The notes beneath the pieces were generated by a model. It had not been told where the DNA came from. It did not search any database and saw only the letters and a list, made by a program, of their open reading frames with translations. A stretch of DNA of 63,001 nucleotides, from assembly GCA_041583495.1 (NCBI GenBank), contig JBFHFS010000032.1, forward strand, positions 1 to 63,001, given 5' to 3'. This document shows positions 17,937-28,200 of this stretch, piece after piece. The DNA is from JBFHFS01 sp041583495 (GTDB taxonomy: Bacteria; Bacteroidota; Bacteroidia; Bacteroidales; Marinilabiliaceae). Position 1 is the first letter of the stretch; the number at the start of each line of letters is the position of its first letter. Made by a program: the position numbers and the translations under genes.

Positions 17937-18854
17937 ATGTTATATAAAGTAAGAAGTACCGCTGTGTTGGCGATGGTGGCATGTCTTTTATGGTCGACTG
18001 CTTTTGTGGGCATAAAAATCGGCTTGGCTTATACCACCCCCATGCAATTTGCGGGGGTTCGTTTTTTTCTGTCGGGCCTGATGTTGCTGCCACTGGTGGC
18101 TTCGTGGCGAAAGTGGATTGGGGTACTTCGCAGGCATCCGCAGGAGGTATTAAAAATTGCTTTTTTTCAGACCTTTGTGCTTTACACCCTGTTTTATCAG
18201 GGCATTAATCTGGTGCAGGGATCAACAGCGGCCATTATTATTGGTTCTCAGCCTTTGTTTACTGCCATTGTAGCTCATTGGGCTACCAAAAATGATTTAC
18301 TCACCTTTCGGAAATTGAAAACCATTGGTCTGGGGGTTTTTGGCATTGTATTGGTGGCCATTGAGAAAGGGACCATGGAAAATGCCGAAGATTCATCTTT
18401 GCAACTCCTGGGTATTATGTTGTTGGTGCTTGCCAACCTGGCTTCGGGCTATGGGAATGTTTTGGTTAGTCGTCAGAGCGGGTTGCAGTCGTCACCCATA
18501 GCTCTTAACTCCCTTCAGTTGTCCATTGGGGGGGTAGGCCTCTTCTTAGTTTCGTTGCTCTTTGAGCCCTTCCAGGGGGTTGTTTTCCCCATGCCCTTTT
18601 ATGGGGCTCTGTTGTGGCTTAGTTTTATTTCGGCGGCCGCCTTTACCCTTTGGTTTCTTTTGCTTCAACGGCCGGGTGTTAAGGTCTCGGATCTGAACAT
18701 CTGGAAATTTATCATTCCTGTTTTTGGCGCCGTATTCAGCTGGGTGCTGATTCCTGATGAAAAACCCACCTGGATGCAGGTTATGGGTATGTTACTGATT
18801 GTCTTTTCAATGGTTCTCTTTAACCTTCAAAACCGAAGGGCCAGGGCTGCCTAG
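17937..18854 (+). CDS. DMT-superfamily (EamA) transporter
   Basis: A 305-aa inner-membrane protein with ten predicted helices in two EamA repeats (about residues 8-140 and 155-295). The first repeat opens with LLWSTAFVGIKIGLAYTTPMQFAG and ends GVFGIVLVAIE; the second ends MGMLLIVFSMVLF. EamA proteins export metabolites or amino acids; the cargo is not predictable. Two Met codons lie close together; ATG at 17937 is in frame, whereas the one at 17933 is out of frame with an early stop. The stop overlaps that of the convergent kinase gene by four bases. Confidence 0.88.
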   Translation: MLYKVRSTAVLAMVACLLWSTAFVGIKIGLAYTTPMQFAGVRFFLSGLMLLPLVASWRKWIGVLRRHPQEVLKIAFFQTFVLYTLFYQGINLVQGSTAAIIIGSQPLFTAIVAHWATKNDLLTFRKLKTIGLGVFGIVLVAIEKGTMENAEDSSLQLLGIMLLVLANLASGYGNVLVSRQSGLQSSPIALNSLQLSIGGVGLFLVSLLFEPFQGVVFPMPFYGALLWLSFISAAAFTLWFLLLQRPGVKVSDLNIWKFIIPVFGAVFSWVLIPDEKPTWMQVMGMLLIVFSMVLFNLQNRRARAA

Positions 18855-21800
18855 GCCTTCAAATCCACGATGAAGAAGTAGAAAACAGAACCCTGCCCCG
18901 GGCTGGACTTAACCACAATTTTTCCGCCCAAGATAGAGAGGATATTTTTTACGATGCTCAGTCCCAATCCCATGCCGGCGTAAAGGGTTGCCCCTGTGTC
19001 CTCTACTTTTCGGAAAGGATCAAAGATATATTGTTGATCTTGTTTTTTGATGCCAATTCCGGTATCTTCTACGAAGAACAAAACAGCACCATCGGGAGTC
19101 TCATTTTTTTGAAAGGGTGAGGTAAAGCCCGCATCTTCGGGATCGTTTCCCAACCGGACGCCCAGTTTGACATAGCCGCTGGAGGTGAATTTGAGTGCAT
19201 TCCCCATCAAATTGACAATGATTTGGCGCAGTCGGTGCTCGTCGCTATAGATGGTGTATTGTTCCATTGCGGGTGGGATATCCAGAATCATATCCACCTC
19301 TTTGGTGGTGTCAACTTCGAAGGTCATGGATTTGATTATAGCCCTTAGGAACTCACCCAGCACTATTTTGTTCGACTGGGTAATCATTTGTCCGGTTTCG
19401 ATGCGGCTGATGTCGATGATGTCGTTGATTAAGGTCAGCAGACTTTCGCTTGAGCTCTGTATCATCTTCACAAAATCGGAGCGTTCGGCTTCGCTAATAT
19501 CTTTGAGGGCCAGGAGCGACGAAAAACCAACGATGGCATTCATTGGGGTGCGTATTTCGTGCGACATGTTGGCCAGGAAGGCGGTCTTAAGGCGGTCCGA
19601 TTCTTCGGCTTTGAGCTTTGCTTTTTCCAGATCGGAAGTGCGCTCTGCCACCAGATCTTCAAGATAGTTGTGATGAAGTTCCAGTTCGGTTTTTTGGGCC
19701 ATGACCCGTGCCTGGCTCTTCCTGAGATCGTGGTTGGCCTGTTTTAATTTCTGGGTTCGGTGCTCTACCAATTTCCCAAGCAATTGTTTTTGTCGTCGTA
19801 AGAATCTGGTTCTCAGCCAAAACCCAAAAATGATTAAGGAGGTTAAGCTTAGTGCCACTAACCAAATAAACCAGTTCTTCTGATAGAATGGGGCGGTAAG
19901 AATTAAATCTACATAGTCGCCGGTTTGGTTCCAGACGCCATGGTTGTTGGCGCCCTTAACTCTTAGCCGATAACGGCCTGAAGTCAGATTAGAATAACTG
20001 ATGGTATGTTTAGGTGAGGCAGCAGACCATTTTTTATCGAAGCCCTCGTGCTTCCATGATATCTGATTGCCTGCGGAATTGCTGAAGTTTAATACCGATA
20101 CGTTGAATGAGATGACCTCCTTGTTGCTGGGGATAATGATATCCCGCTTATTAACCGATTCCACATCCTGCATACTCACCCCACCAATCAGAACATTGGT
20201 GGTGCCCACGGTGTAAGAAGAGATGTAAGTGGGGGGAACATAGGTATTGATGGCTATCCTTTCAGGGAAAAAGGAGACCAGTCCATTTTTGCCCCCCAAT
20301 AAAACTTCACCCTCCTTAGTTTGGAATAGGGCTCTTTCGTTAAATCCTTCGCAATAGATTCCATCTTTTTGGCTGAACTCGTTAAGTGAATCGGTTTCGA
20401 TATTGATTCGCTGGATGCCGTAATCGTTGGTGATCCATAAATGATGATCATGGCCGTAAAGTACTGAATAGGTGTTTTGAGAAAAGTTATTTTGAGAATC
20501 CCAGGTAATCAGGGTGGAGTCTTTCTCATTCAGGTAGAGCAAGCCACCCCCGAGGGTTGCCAGCCAAAGCCGATCGGTTGAGTCTACATCCATTGACAGC
20601 ACAAAACGTCCCAGCAATGGATTTTTGTTGTCTTCTCCCGGTAGAGTAGTGAAACGCTTGTATTTACCGGAAGGGATATCCAGATGGATTAAAAACAACC
20701 CTTTACTGCCTATCCAGCAAGAGCGGTTGTTATTGGTGAGTTTTAAATCGGTGGTCACAATTCGGTTGGCTTCCCAGTCTTTCAGGGGGAACGGGTACAC
20801 CTCATAGGTTTTCAAAGCAGGGTTGTAGGCAATGGTCCCGCAATAGGATGCCAGCCATAAGGTACCCTCTGAGGAGGCCTGAAGGGACGAGAGGTTGTTC
20901 AAATTGGAAAAAGGGAGGTTGGGATGCTCGAAAAAGACCCATTCCCTGACATCTTTCACCAGGTCGTATTTTAAGAGGCCATTGGAGGTGGAAAAATACA
21001 ATAGATCTTCATGGGCTTCCCATCCACCGGTTACCTTGTTTAGGTTCTGGTTGAGGTCTGTATCCAGAATCTTTTCGAATTGTTTTCCGGCATTTGCACG
21101 CATAAATAAACCTTCGGTAGTCCAGACCCATACCCTTTGTTTTGAATCCTTCAACACAAAAAAGGCGGAGTGATCCCCGGTCTTCGACAGAGTTTGAAGA
21201 TCGTCATATTGAAAGAGTAACCTGTTAAAATCGATGGAGGTCAGCCCGCCCGAAGTAGACGCCATTATTATGGGCTGGTCACCGTAGAAAAGGAGATCGT
21301 TAATTTTGTTTTTAATTAACCCATACCTGGAATCTTCGTTTTCGAGTGCACTAAAATGTTTTAGCTTATGAGCGGTTAGGTCCCATCTGTAAAGCCCGTT
21401 GTTGATGGTTCCAATCCACAGTCGGTTCTTGTTGTCGGGGGTTATGCGGGTGATATCTGAAATATGCCCGGGCATTTTAATCAAATTGGGGATTTGTTTA
21501 TCAGGATCAAAAGTCCAAATTTGGTTGTTGGTCGCAACCAACAATTTACCGGAAGGGAGCACGGTGAAGTCTTTGAACCAATTTTCCAATCCATCGGGGC
21601 CTTCGAATCCAACGGTGTGGTAAATCACCTCTCCCTGATTCGAAAAAATGTAGATTCCCTGGGAGGTGCCGGCCAACACCCGGTCGTGAAAACGCATAAG
21701 CCGGAATACCTGCATCCCGTCTTCAATCGTTGAAGGTCCCACTGGGGTAGTTACCACTGAGTCTTTTTGAAAGTCGACCAAAAAGAGCCCCTCCGAATGG

Positions 21801-22327
21801 GTGCCAATCATCAGTTGATTTTCGTTTAGCCGGGTAATGGCATTGATGTGGGTAACGTATCGCTTAATGTTATCATTATGGTAGTAAGGGAAATAGGGTT
21901 TAAAAGTACCCTCTGCGAAGTCAAAACGGTTGATGCCCCCAAAAGCGGTGCCTACCCACATGGCACTGCTGTCGGGCTCCTGAAAAAGGCTCAAAATGGT
22001 GTTGCTGCTTATGCTGGTGGAATCTTCCCTGTCCTTTTGGAAAAGTGTTAAGGTCACCCCATCCAATTTGTAGAGGCCATCGGGGGAGCCCATCCAGACA
22101 AATCCCTTGTGATCGCGGCTTATAACGGTAAGATTGGCTTGGACCAGTCCATTTTTTTGTGTGAGATGTTCAAAATATAAGTTTTCCTTGGCCTGGGTGT
22201 TGATGGAAATGAAATATGAAAAAAGAATGAAGATAAATGTCCTTTCCCAGTCCGTGGAGGGGACAAACTGACTAAAAACGGTCATGATGTTTTTCATTCG
22301 AAAATAATTTGTTTTCTCGTATCCCAA
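18851..22327 (-). CDS. Reg_prop/Y_Y_Y sensor histidine kinase
   Basis: The 1158-aa protein has a signal/anchor near residues 25-45, then two seven-bladed propellers of Reg_prop repeats (about 50-720; LWIGTINNGLYRWD, LWLATLGGGLLYL). A Y_Y_Y domain (about 730-800), one membrane helix (about 812-832), a coiled coil, HisKA (MSHEIRTPMNA, phospho-His near residue 930) and HATPase_c (NLMGNALKFT, DTGIGI, GMGLGLS) follow. Unlike most hybrid regulators of this class it ends after the ATPase, with no receiver or AraC domain, so it needs a separate response regulator, and none is adjacent. Family members sense oligosaccharides in the periplasm. Met11 (22297) is an alternative start. Confidence 0.92.
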   Translation of the reverse strand: MGYEKTNYFRMKNIMTVFSQFVPSTDWERTFIFILFSYFISINTQAKENLYFEHLTQKNGLVQANLTVISRDHKGFVWMGSPDGLYKLDGVTLTLFQKDREDSTSISSNTILSLFQEPDSSAMWVGTAFGGINRFDFAEGTFKPYFPYYHNDNIKRYVTHINAITRLNENQLMIGTHSEGLFLVDFQKDSVVTTPVGPSTIEDGMQVFRLMRFHDRVLAGTSQGIYIFSNQGEVIYHTVGFEGPDGLENWFKDFTVLPSGKLLVATNNQIWTFDPDKQIPNLIKMPGHISDITRITPDNKNRLWIGTINNGLYRWDLTAHKLKHFSALENEDSRYGLIKNKINDLLFYGDQPIIMASTSGGLTSIDFNRLLFQYDDLQTLSKTGDHSAFFVLKDSKQRVWVWTTEGLFMRANAGKQFEKILDTDLNQNLNKVTGGWEAHEDLLYFSTSNGLLKYDLVKDVREWVFFEHPNLPFSNLNNLSSLQASSEGTLWLASYCGTIAYNPALKTYEVYPFPLKDWEANRIVTTDLKLTNNNRSCWIGSKGLFLIHLDIPSGKYKRFTTLPGEDNKNPLLGRFVLSMDVDSTDRLWLATLGGGLLYLNEKDSTLITWDSQNNFSQNTYSVLYGHDHHLWITNDYGIQRINIETDSLNEFSQKDGIYCEGFNERALFQTKEGEVLLGGKNGLVSFFPERIAINTYVPPTYISSYTVGTTNVLIGGVSMQDVESVNKRDIIIPSNKEVISFNVSVLNFSNSAGNQISWKHEGFDKKWSAASPKHTISYSNLTSGRYRLRVKGANNHGVWNQTGDYVDLILTAPFYQKNWFIWLVALSLTSLIIFGFWLRTRFLRRQKQLLGKLVEHRTQKLKQANHDLRKSQARVMAQKTELELHHNYLEDLVAERTSDLEKAKLKAEESDRLKTAFLANMSHEIRTPMNAIVGFSSLLALKDISEAERSDFVKMIQSSSESLLTLINDIIDISRIETGQMITQSNKIVLGEFLRAIIKSMTFEVDTTKEVDMILDIPPAMEQYTIYSDEHRLRQIIVNLMGNALKFTSSGYVKLGVRLGNDPEDAGFTSPFQKNETPDGAVLFFVEDTGIGIKKQDQQYIFDPFRKVEDTGATLYAGMGLGLSIVKNILSILGGKIVVKSSPGQGSVFYFFIVDLKA

Positions 22328-22428
22328 TGTAATCTGCTTCCACCCTGAAGCATTCTGTGCAAACCCCTTTAGGGAATGCGGTTATGTTTTTTTAAAGTTC
22401 GTTTGAAGAAACAGGTTGGTCGTGGCCA

Positions 22429-24921
22429 TTAACCCAGATCTACAATCGTAATACCTGAACCACCAAACTGCAGGTCTTCATCCCGGTAATTATTCACAAA
22501 GGGCAGTATGTCAATTTGTTGACGAATCATTTGTCTCAGGATGCCATTTCCTTTTCCATGAAGGATCTTAACGGTATTGGCCCCGCAAAGAAGGGCTTCA
22601 TCCAAATGGGTCAGCACCAGCTGAATGGCTTCCTCTGTCCGCATTCCCCTAACATCAATGTCGGGGCGAAACGACAGTTTCTTATCGCGAATGCGCGCGG
22701 TAAGAGAGGGGGAGATGGAGTCGGTTTGACGGGTTTCCCGTTTGTATTCTTTTCGGCTGATGCGGGTCAGACGAGTGGTTTTGACGTTGGTAATCAACTG
22801 ACCAAAGGCCACCATCGCTTTGGTCCCGTTTATCTCCATTATCTCTCCCGGAATGGCTTGTCCCTCAAGCCTAACGGTATCTCCTGCCGCCAGGGGTTGA
22901 TCTGCCTTTACGCTGTCTGACAGAGTTTGTTTTGAAGGGGCTGCCTTGGGTTCTTGTTTTTTTTCTTTTTTGTTTTGTCTCTCCTTAATCTTTTGGACCT
23001 TATGATCGAACTTGCTTTTCCATTCCTCCTGGTCCGGGGATTCTGTTTTTTCTTTGAATGCTTCTAACCCTTTACGTAGGATCCGGGTTTTTTGTTTTTC
23101 TGCCTGAGCCTCCCGGATTCCCCGAATGGTGTTTTCAATTTCGCGGTTGGTTTGGGTCAATAGCTCCCGTGCCTCTCGTTTGGCCTGGTCGAGGATCTGA
23201 GCCCTTTCGAGTTTTAGCTTTTCTACGTCCATTTGGTAACGGGCCATCACTTTTTCCAGCTTTTTATCCCGGTCTCTGACGCTCTGTCGTTTTTGCTCCC
23301 AATACCGTTTATCCCTGATGATTTCGCGCAAATGCTTGTCGAAATTAATGTGATCTTCTCCCAGTCGGCCTTTGGCATCGGTTAACACCTCCTCGGGCAG
23401 TCCAATTTTATGGGCAATTTCGAAAGCAAAAGAGCTGCCCGGCTGTCCTATTTCCAGCTTAAAGAGGGGCTGAATTCGGTGGGTATCGAACAGCATGGCG
23501 CCATTGGCAATCCCCTCGTGTTCGGAGGCAAAATGTTTCAGATTGGTATAGTGGGTGGTGATGACGCCAAAAACGCCCTTTCGGTTGAGGTGATCCAGCA
23601 CGGTTTCGGCGATGGCTCCTCCCAGCATGGGCTCGGTGCCGGTTCCAAATTCATCGATCAACAACAGCGACCTGGGATTGCTGTTGCGAAGGAAAATCTT
23701 CATGTTAAGCAGATGGGAGCTGTAGGTGCTCAGGTCGTTTTCTATCGATTGCTCATCTCCTATGTCCATGAAGATGTGATCAAACATACCCATGACCGAT
23801 CCTTCCTTCACGGGCACGGGCAAACCGCATTGCAGCATATATTGCAATAAGCCAACGGTCTGGAGACAGACCGATTTTCCACCTGCGTTGGGTCCCGAGA
23901 TAACCAACAGACGTTGTTTTTCATTGAGCTCGATATCGAGCGGTACTACCGGTTTGCTTAACGCCTTATTTTGCAAATACAATAATGGGTGGATGGCCCC
24001 GTCCCAGATAAATGAGGCTTCGGGTTTTACCGAAGGAACAATGGCGTTGATGCGCTGTGAGAACCGGGCCTTTGCACGAATAAAATCGATTAACCCCAAA
24101 AAATGATAGGCTTCGAGCATCTCCTCCTGATAAGGGCGCAAAAAGGCCGCCACTTCAGAGAGGATTCGCGCCACCTCTCGTTTTTCGGCATAGTGGAGTT
24201 CCCGGATTTCATTGTTGATCTCTACTATTTCGGCCGGTTCGATGTAGGAGGTTTTTCCGGTGGACGATTCGTCCTGCACAATTCCCGGAATTTTTCGTTT
24301 GTTGGCTGAAACCACCGGGATGACAGCCCGCCCATCGCGAATGGAGATGGTTGCATCGGCCTCTACCAGCCCGTCCTGTCGGGCTCTTTTAAGGATGGCG
24401 GCCATCTTACTCGAGATGCTGCTTTGCCGGGCATGAATGGTGCGTCGTATGCGGGCCAATTCGGGCGAGGCGTGGTCTTTTACTTCTCCTTCTTTGTTGA
24501 GGATGGTATCAATTTTTTCAAGTATTGCCGGGTAGACCGTGACCGAAGCCGTTAATTCATGAAGTGCCGGAAACTCTTCCCTCTCTTTGGCCTGAATAAA
24601 TCGCAGGATGTCGCGCACGGTTCCCAGGGAACGGCGTAAATCGAACAGCTCACGGGTTTCCAAGAACAGGCCTTCCACCCTTAATTTTTTAAGGGGTTTA
24701 CGCAAATCAAAGAAATGAGCTACGGGCATATCCGAACCCTCTTCATTGATGTGCATCATCTCGTCGGTTTGCTTCAGCCACCTGATCAAAAGATCATAGT
24801 CGGTTGAGAAAGACATCTTTTCGACCCGTTCCCGGCCCATGGGGCTCAGGCAAGTGTCCATAATCATCTCTCTGACCTTGGAGAAGAATAACTTCGCTTC
24901 AAAATTATTGGGGTATATCAC
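22429..24921 (-). CDS. mutS2: Endonuclease MutS2
   Basis: An 830-aa MutS-family ATPase. The N-terminal core/lever helices (residues 1-300) lack the mismatch-reading domain of MutS1. The ATPase domain has GPNAGGKS (Walker A, about 338-345) and LLLIDEFGTGTEP (Walker B/D-loop). A long charged coiled coil (about 520-650) follows, and the C-terminal Smr nuclease domain (about 755-830) has DVRGMRTEEA and HGKGNGILR. MutS2 suppresses recombination and, in some bacteria, splits collided ribosomes. Length and all domains are normal. It is divergent from the membrane gene at 25248. Confidence 0.96.
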   Translation of the reverse strand: MIYPNNFEAKLFFSKVREMIMDTCLSPMGRERVEKMSFSTDYDLLIRWLKQTDEMMHINEEGSDMPVAHFFDLRKPLKKLRVEGLFLETRELFDLRRSLGTVRDILRFIQAKEREEFPALHELTASVTVYPAILEKIDTILNKEGEVKDHASPELARIRRTIHARQSSISSKMAAILKRARQDGLVEADATISIRDGRAVIPVVSANKRKIPGIVQDESSTGKTSYIEPAEIVEINNEIRELHYAEKREVARILSEVAAFLRPYQEEMLEAYHFLGLIDFIRAKARFSQRINAIVPSVKPEASFIWDGAIHPLLYLQNKALSKPVVPLDIELNEKQRLLVISGPNAGGKSVCLQTVGLLQYMLQCGLPVPVKEGSVMGMFDHIFMDIGDEQSIENDLSTYSSHLLNMKIFLRNSNPRSLLLIDEFGTGTEPMLGGAIAETVLDHLNRKGVFGVITTHYTNLKHFASEHEGIANGAMLFDTHRIQPLFKLEIGQPGSSFAFEIAHKIGLPEEVLTDAKGRLGEDHINFDKHLREIIRDKRYWEQKRQSVRDRDKKLEKVMARYQMDVEKLKLERAQILDQAKREARELLTQTNREIENTIRGIREAQAEKQKTRILRKGLEAFKEKTESPDQEEWKSKFDHKVQKIKERQNKKEKKQEPKAAPSKQTLSDSVKADQPLAAGDTVRLEGQAIPGEIMEINGTKAMVAFGQLITNVKTTRLTRISRKEYKRETRQTDSISPSLTARIRDKKLSFRPDIDVRGMRTEEAIQLVLTHLDEALLCGANTVKILHGKGNGILRQMIRQQIDILPFVNNYRDEDLQFGGSGITIVDLG

Positions 24922-25247
24922 AAGCCATAAAAATTTTTACAAAAATAGTAAAATTGGTAACAGGGCCGACAAAGGTAATTTAAAGGCCTTTCATAAAAGA
25001 GTTGCCTTGCTTCATGTTATGAAGGTTAGACGGTTCTTTGCTTGGCGGATGGGGAGAATGCCGCTAAATACGTGGTGCGTTACCCCAAGTGAGCGGTCTT
25101 GGGGTAAGTGAAAATAGATCGGAATTCAAAAAAAAATAAGGTGATAAGACTCATGATTTATTGGCTGTAACCATGAGAATAGTCTTGTTTTAAGGTTTTG
25201 TGAAGCTCTATTTTTGGGTCCGGAAAGTAAAAATAAATCGTGAGGTT
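24922..25247. other. Divergent intergenic region with a perfect palindrome
   Basis: These 326 bases separate mutS2 from the membrane gene. TTACCCCAAG (25080-25089) is exactly complementary to CTTGGGGTAA (25098-25107) around an eight-base spacer. A divergent promoter region does not need a terminator, so an operator or leader hairpin is as likely. No gene is visible. Confidence 0.4.
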
Positions 25248-26417
25248 ATGGGTCCTTTAAAAAAATTAAAAGAACGAGGTTATCTGGAGCGCCGGCGCTA
25301 CGAAGCCCTCTTCTTTCTTTTGTTTATGGGTGCTTTTTTCGGCTATCTGGGCCATGTGATGGGTGTTTCCAATATGCTGAATACCCTGATGCGCACGGCT
25401 CATGATTTGTTGATGAATACGGTCCTGTTTATTCTTGGAATCACCGTTCTTACCGGTGCTCTGGGAAAGCTGATGATCGAATTTGGGGTTGTGCGTTTGC
25501 TGGAAATGCTGTTTTCCCCGCTCATGCGGCCTTTGTTCAGATTGCCGGGTGTAGCTTCCCTGGCCGGATTGATGACCTTTTTTTCGGATAACCCGGCTAT
25601 TATCAGCCTTTCGAGCGATTCGAGCTTTAGTAATTACTTTAAAAAGAAAGAGTTACTCTCTCTGACTAATTTTGGGACCGCCTTTGGGATGGGCTTGATT
25701 GTTTTGGCCTTCATGAGCAGTCTGGGTTTTTTCTCCGGTGCCATGATTGGTTTGGCTGGTGCAGTTGTTGGGGCGGTGGTGAGCACCCGGTTGATGCAGT
25801 ATTTAATTCGGGACCTGCCCGAAACGCCGCATGATGCCCCCAACACCCCTTTGGCCAACAACGAAAATATACGGTTTAAGAGCAGTGGTCCCACCTTTCA
25901 GCGTTTTTTAAATGCCATCCTGGATGGAGGGAAGTCAGGGGTTGATTTGGGAATCTCCATCATTCCTGGGGTATTGGTGATCAGCACCTTCATAATGATC
26001 ATAACCTTCAAAGCAGCCGATCCTTCGGTGGGTTATCAGGGGCTGGCTTACGAAGGAGTTCCTATCCTGCCCGGGCTGGCGAGCTATCTCTCAGGCCCCT
26101 TCGAATTTCTTTTCGGATTTAAAAATGCAGAACTCATTGCCTTTCCGGTAACTTCGCTGGGTGCCGTTGGGGCTGCCTTGTCGATGGTTAAGGCCTTTTT
26201 GGCACAAGGAATTGTGGGCACCAACGAAATTGCCGTATTTACCGCTATGGGCATGTGCTGGAGTGGTTATCTGAGCACCCATACCGCCATGCTCGACTCT
26301 CTGGGGTATCGCGAGCTGACTTCAAAAGCATTGATTGCCCACACTGTAGGTGGTTTGTTGGCGGGTGTTTTTGCCCACTTCCTTTTTGAAACATTGTTGT
26401 GGTTGGGGGTGGCCTGA
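25248..26417 (+). CDS. Nucleoside-recognition (Gate) domain membrane protein
   Basis: A 389-aa polytopic membrane protein with about nine helices; the ATG at 25248 is chosen because the frame upstream to the GTG at 25200 is not membrane-like or conserved-looking. GALGKLMIEFGVVRLLEMLFSPLMRPLFRLPGVASLAGL followed by FFSDNPAIISLSSD (residues about 75-130) is typical of the nucleoside-recognition/Gate family related to SpmA/SpmB and FeoB gates and to the CD0519/CD1768-type transporters. Its function as a transporter or channel is inferred, the substrate unknown. Confidence 0.72.
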   Translation: MGPLKKLKERGYLERRRYEALFFLLFMGAFFGYLGHVMGVSNMLNTLMRTAHDLLMNTVLFILGITVLTGALGKLMIEFGVVRLLEMLFSPLMRPLFRLPGVASLAGLMTFFSDNPAIISLSSDSSFSNYFKKKELLSLTNFGTAFGMGLIVLAFMSSLGFFSGAMIGLAGAVVGAVVSTRLMQYLIRDLPETPHDAPNTPLANNENIRFKSSGPTFQRFLNAILDGGKSGVDLGISIIPGVLVISTFIMIITFKAADPSVGYQGLAYEGVPILPGLASYLSGPFEFLFGFKNAELIAFPVTSLGAVGAALSMVKAFLAQGIVGTNEIAVFTAMGMCWSGYLSTHTAMLDSLGYRELTSKALIAHTVGGLLAGVFAHFLFETLLWLGVA

Positions 26418-26491
26418 TCAAAGCCACTTTTAGTCTTCTGGTTGGGAAAAAAAGCCCTGACGGGGTAGTTTAGGCCCCCCAAGGAATGTAT

Positions 26492-26512
26492 CCCGAATAA
26501 ATCGTATTCGGG
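26492..26512. terminator. Terminator-like inverted repeat
   Basis: CCCGAATA (26492-26499) pairs with TATTCGGG (26505-26512) between two converging genes (26417 and 26641). The position fits a shared terminator although only a short T run follows. Confidence 0.4.
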
Positions 26513-26640
26513 AGGTGTTTCTTTCATGCATCCACAACGCGAAGCTTCAGCGGAGCAATATCGAACCGATTGATCGGGCTAAAACCTTCATGTTTACCAC
26601 TTTACATGCAATTGTTTATACAGAAATAATAGCTCGCTTT

Positions 26641-28155
26641 TTATTCTTTCAATAATCTTTCAATTTTTCCTTCTGTTACATTGGGTCTTAGATATGAACC
26701 GTTTTCAACGATTGTCCCATTTTTATCAATTAAAAAATAATAGGGTACTCCAGTAATACTAAAAACTTTTTCCCATTCGTCGCTTTGTGTTTTGTTTAAG
26801 AAATAATGTTGACCGCCCAATTGAAATCTATCCAGTAGTGCTTTCCATTGTTTTTCTTTTGAGTTTAAACAAACATAAACAAAGGACACATCTTTCCCTT
26901 TCATTAATTTCATTAGCTTCTTTGAGTTAGGCATTTCTGCTAAACATGGTCCGCAATAATCCGCCCAACAATCGATATAAATAACCTTCCCTCTATTTGA
27001 ATATAAAATACTATCCATGATTGTATTGACAGATGAACCTACTAATCTTTTCAGAATTGCATCGGAGGCTATCTTGGGATGGTCTAATTTTTCTTTGGTA
27101 TATGCGTATTTATCTGTTATTAGATGGTTCAAATAGGGTTCTGTGATAATTTGGGAAATTATTTCTTGATTATTTTCGAAAGATTCAATTTTCAATGCAT
27201 CAAATTCCCTGCTAATTTTCTCAGTAAATACTAATTGCCTCAATAGTTCATCTGGCGCATATTTTATGAGGCCAGCAAATTCTATTGAATCATTTATTTT
27301 CACCGACGAAATGAAACCTTGCTCAGTTTGCTTTTGTTTGTGTGATTCGTCTGCCAGCAAATTAAAGAATGCGTAAAAATGCCAATATTTATCTATAAAA
27401 CCTGGCAGATCTTTACTGTTTAGGAAAGTTGAATAATTAATAGGTGTTATGTCCAAAAAACGGTTATAGAAACTAACAGGAATATTAAAATAGGCCGGTT
27501 TGGTTTTGTCTTCAAACTGGTGTCTGAAGGCATAGTTTACCAATGCATTGTAAATATTTTGCTTTAAATAAAACTTCCCCCATTCTATTGCTTCATTGCC
27601 AGGAGATACCTCTTTAATAAACTCCTGTATGAAATTATCAAATCCTAGTTGCATGGTGTCTAAATACAATTCAAAATCAGAAACACCAAATTGCATCGTA
27701 GCGGTTGACTGGTCAATCGTATTTAAGGAGTTGTAGTTAGTGAAAAGCATTTTTTTGAAAGCTATTATGTCGCTATTCAGTTTTGCATCACTTCCACTAT
27801 ACTTTACAGTTTTCAAAACCTCACTGTAGTTTTGATTGCCATTAAATTCTACAAAAATTGAATCACCAGGATGGGTTAAAACGGTTAGTTCTGTTTTATA
27901 AACTATTTCGGTTTCAATAGGGAAATGACTTTTGAAACTAAATGTAAACTTGCCTGCCGAGTCCAGTTTAGTGGTAATTATTTCGCGTTCTTTACATATT
28001 CTAAAAATGTGTAAGTCGATATTATTTTTCTGGGGGTTGAAATTCAAAACTCGTCCAGAAATAGTTACCTTTTTATCAGTATTGTATTCTTCATTCTGGT
28101 TGCACGACCACAGAACGAGTAGGATAATTTGAAATAAAATAATTTTTTTAACCAC
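26641..28155 (-). CDS. TlpA-family thiol-disulfide lipoprotein
   Basis: A 504-aa exported lipoprotein (signal peptide with LVLWSC lipobox, Cys18). Residues 30-110 resemble the DUF4369-type beta domain found ahead of Bacteroidota TlpA proteins. A helical middle region of no known function follows (about 120-370). A thioredoxin-like TlpA domain carries C401-G-P-C404 and the cis-Pro segment GVPYYFLIDKNG. It acts in the periplasm, as a disulfide reductase or cytochrome-maturation-type redox protein. Its lower GC content and AT-rich codon use set it apart from the flanking genes. Confidence 0.88.
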   Translation of the reverse strand: MVKKIILFQIILLVLWSCNQNEEYNTDKKVTISGRVLNFNPQKNNIDLHIFRICKEREIITTKLDSAGKFTFSFKSHFPIETEIVYKTELTVLTHPGDSIFVEFNGNQNYSEVLKTVKYSGSDAKLNSDIIAFKKMLFTNYNSLNTIDQSTATMQFGVSDFELYLDTMQLGFDNFIQEFIKEVSPGNEAIEWGKFYLKQNIYNALVNYAFRHQFEDKTKPAYFNIPVSFYNRFLDITPINYSTFLNSKDLPGFIDKYWHFYAFFNLLADESHKQKQTEQGFISSVKINDSIEFAGLIKYAPDELLRQLVFTEKISREFDALKIESFENNQEIISQIITEPYLNHLITDKYAYTKEKLDHPKIASDAILKRLVGSSVNTIMDSILYSNRGKVIYIDCWADYCGPCLAEMPNSKKLMKLMKGKDVSFVYVCLNSKEKQWKALLDRFQLGGQHYFLNKTQSDEWEKVFSITGVPYYFLIDKNGTIVENGSYLRPNVTEGKIERLLKE

Positions 28156-28200
28156 GGGTGCTATTGTTTTTTAAATGTTCGTTAATACAGATAATACCTG

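Noticed and set aside
23410..23850. 146-codon plus-strand frame
   Set aside because: Complement of the MutS2 ATPase coding region; the strong domain is on the minus strand.
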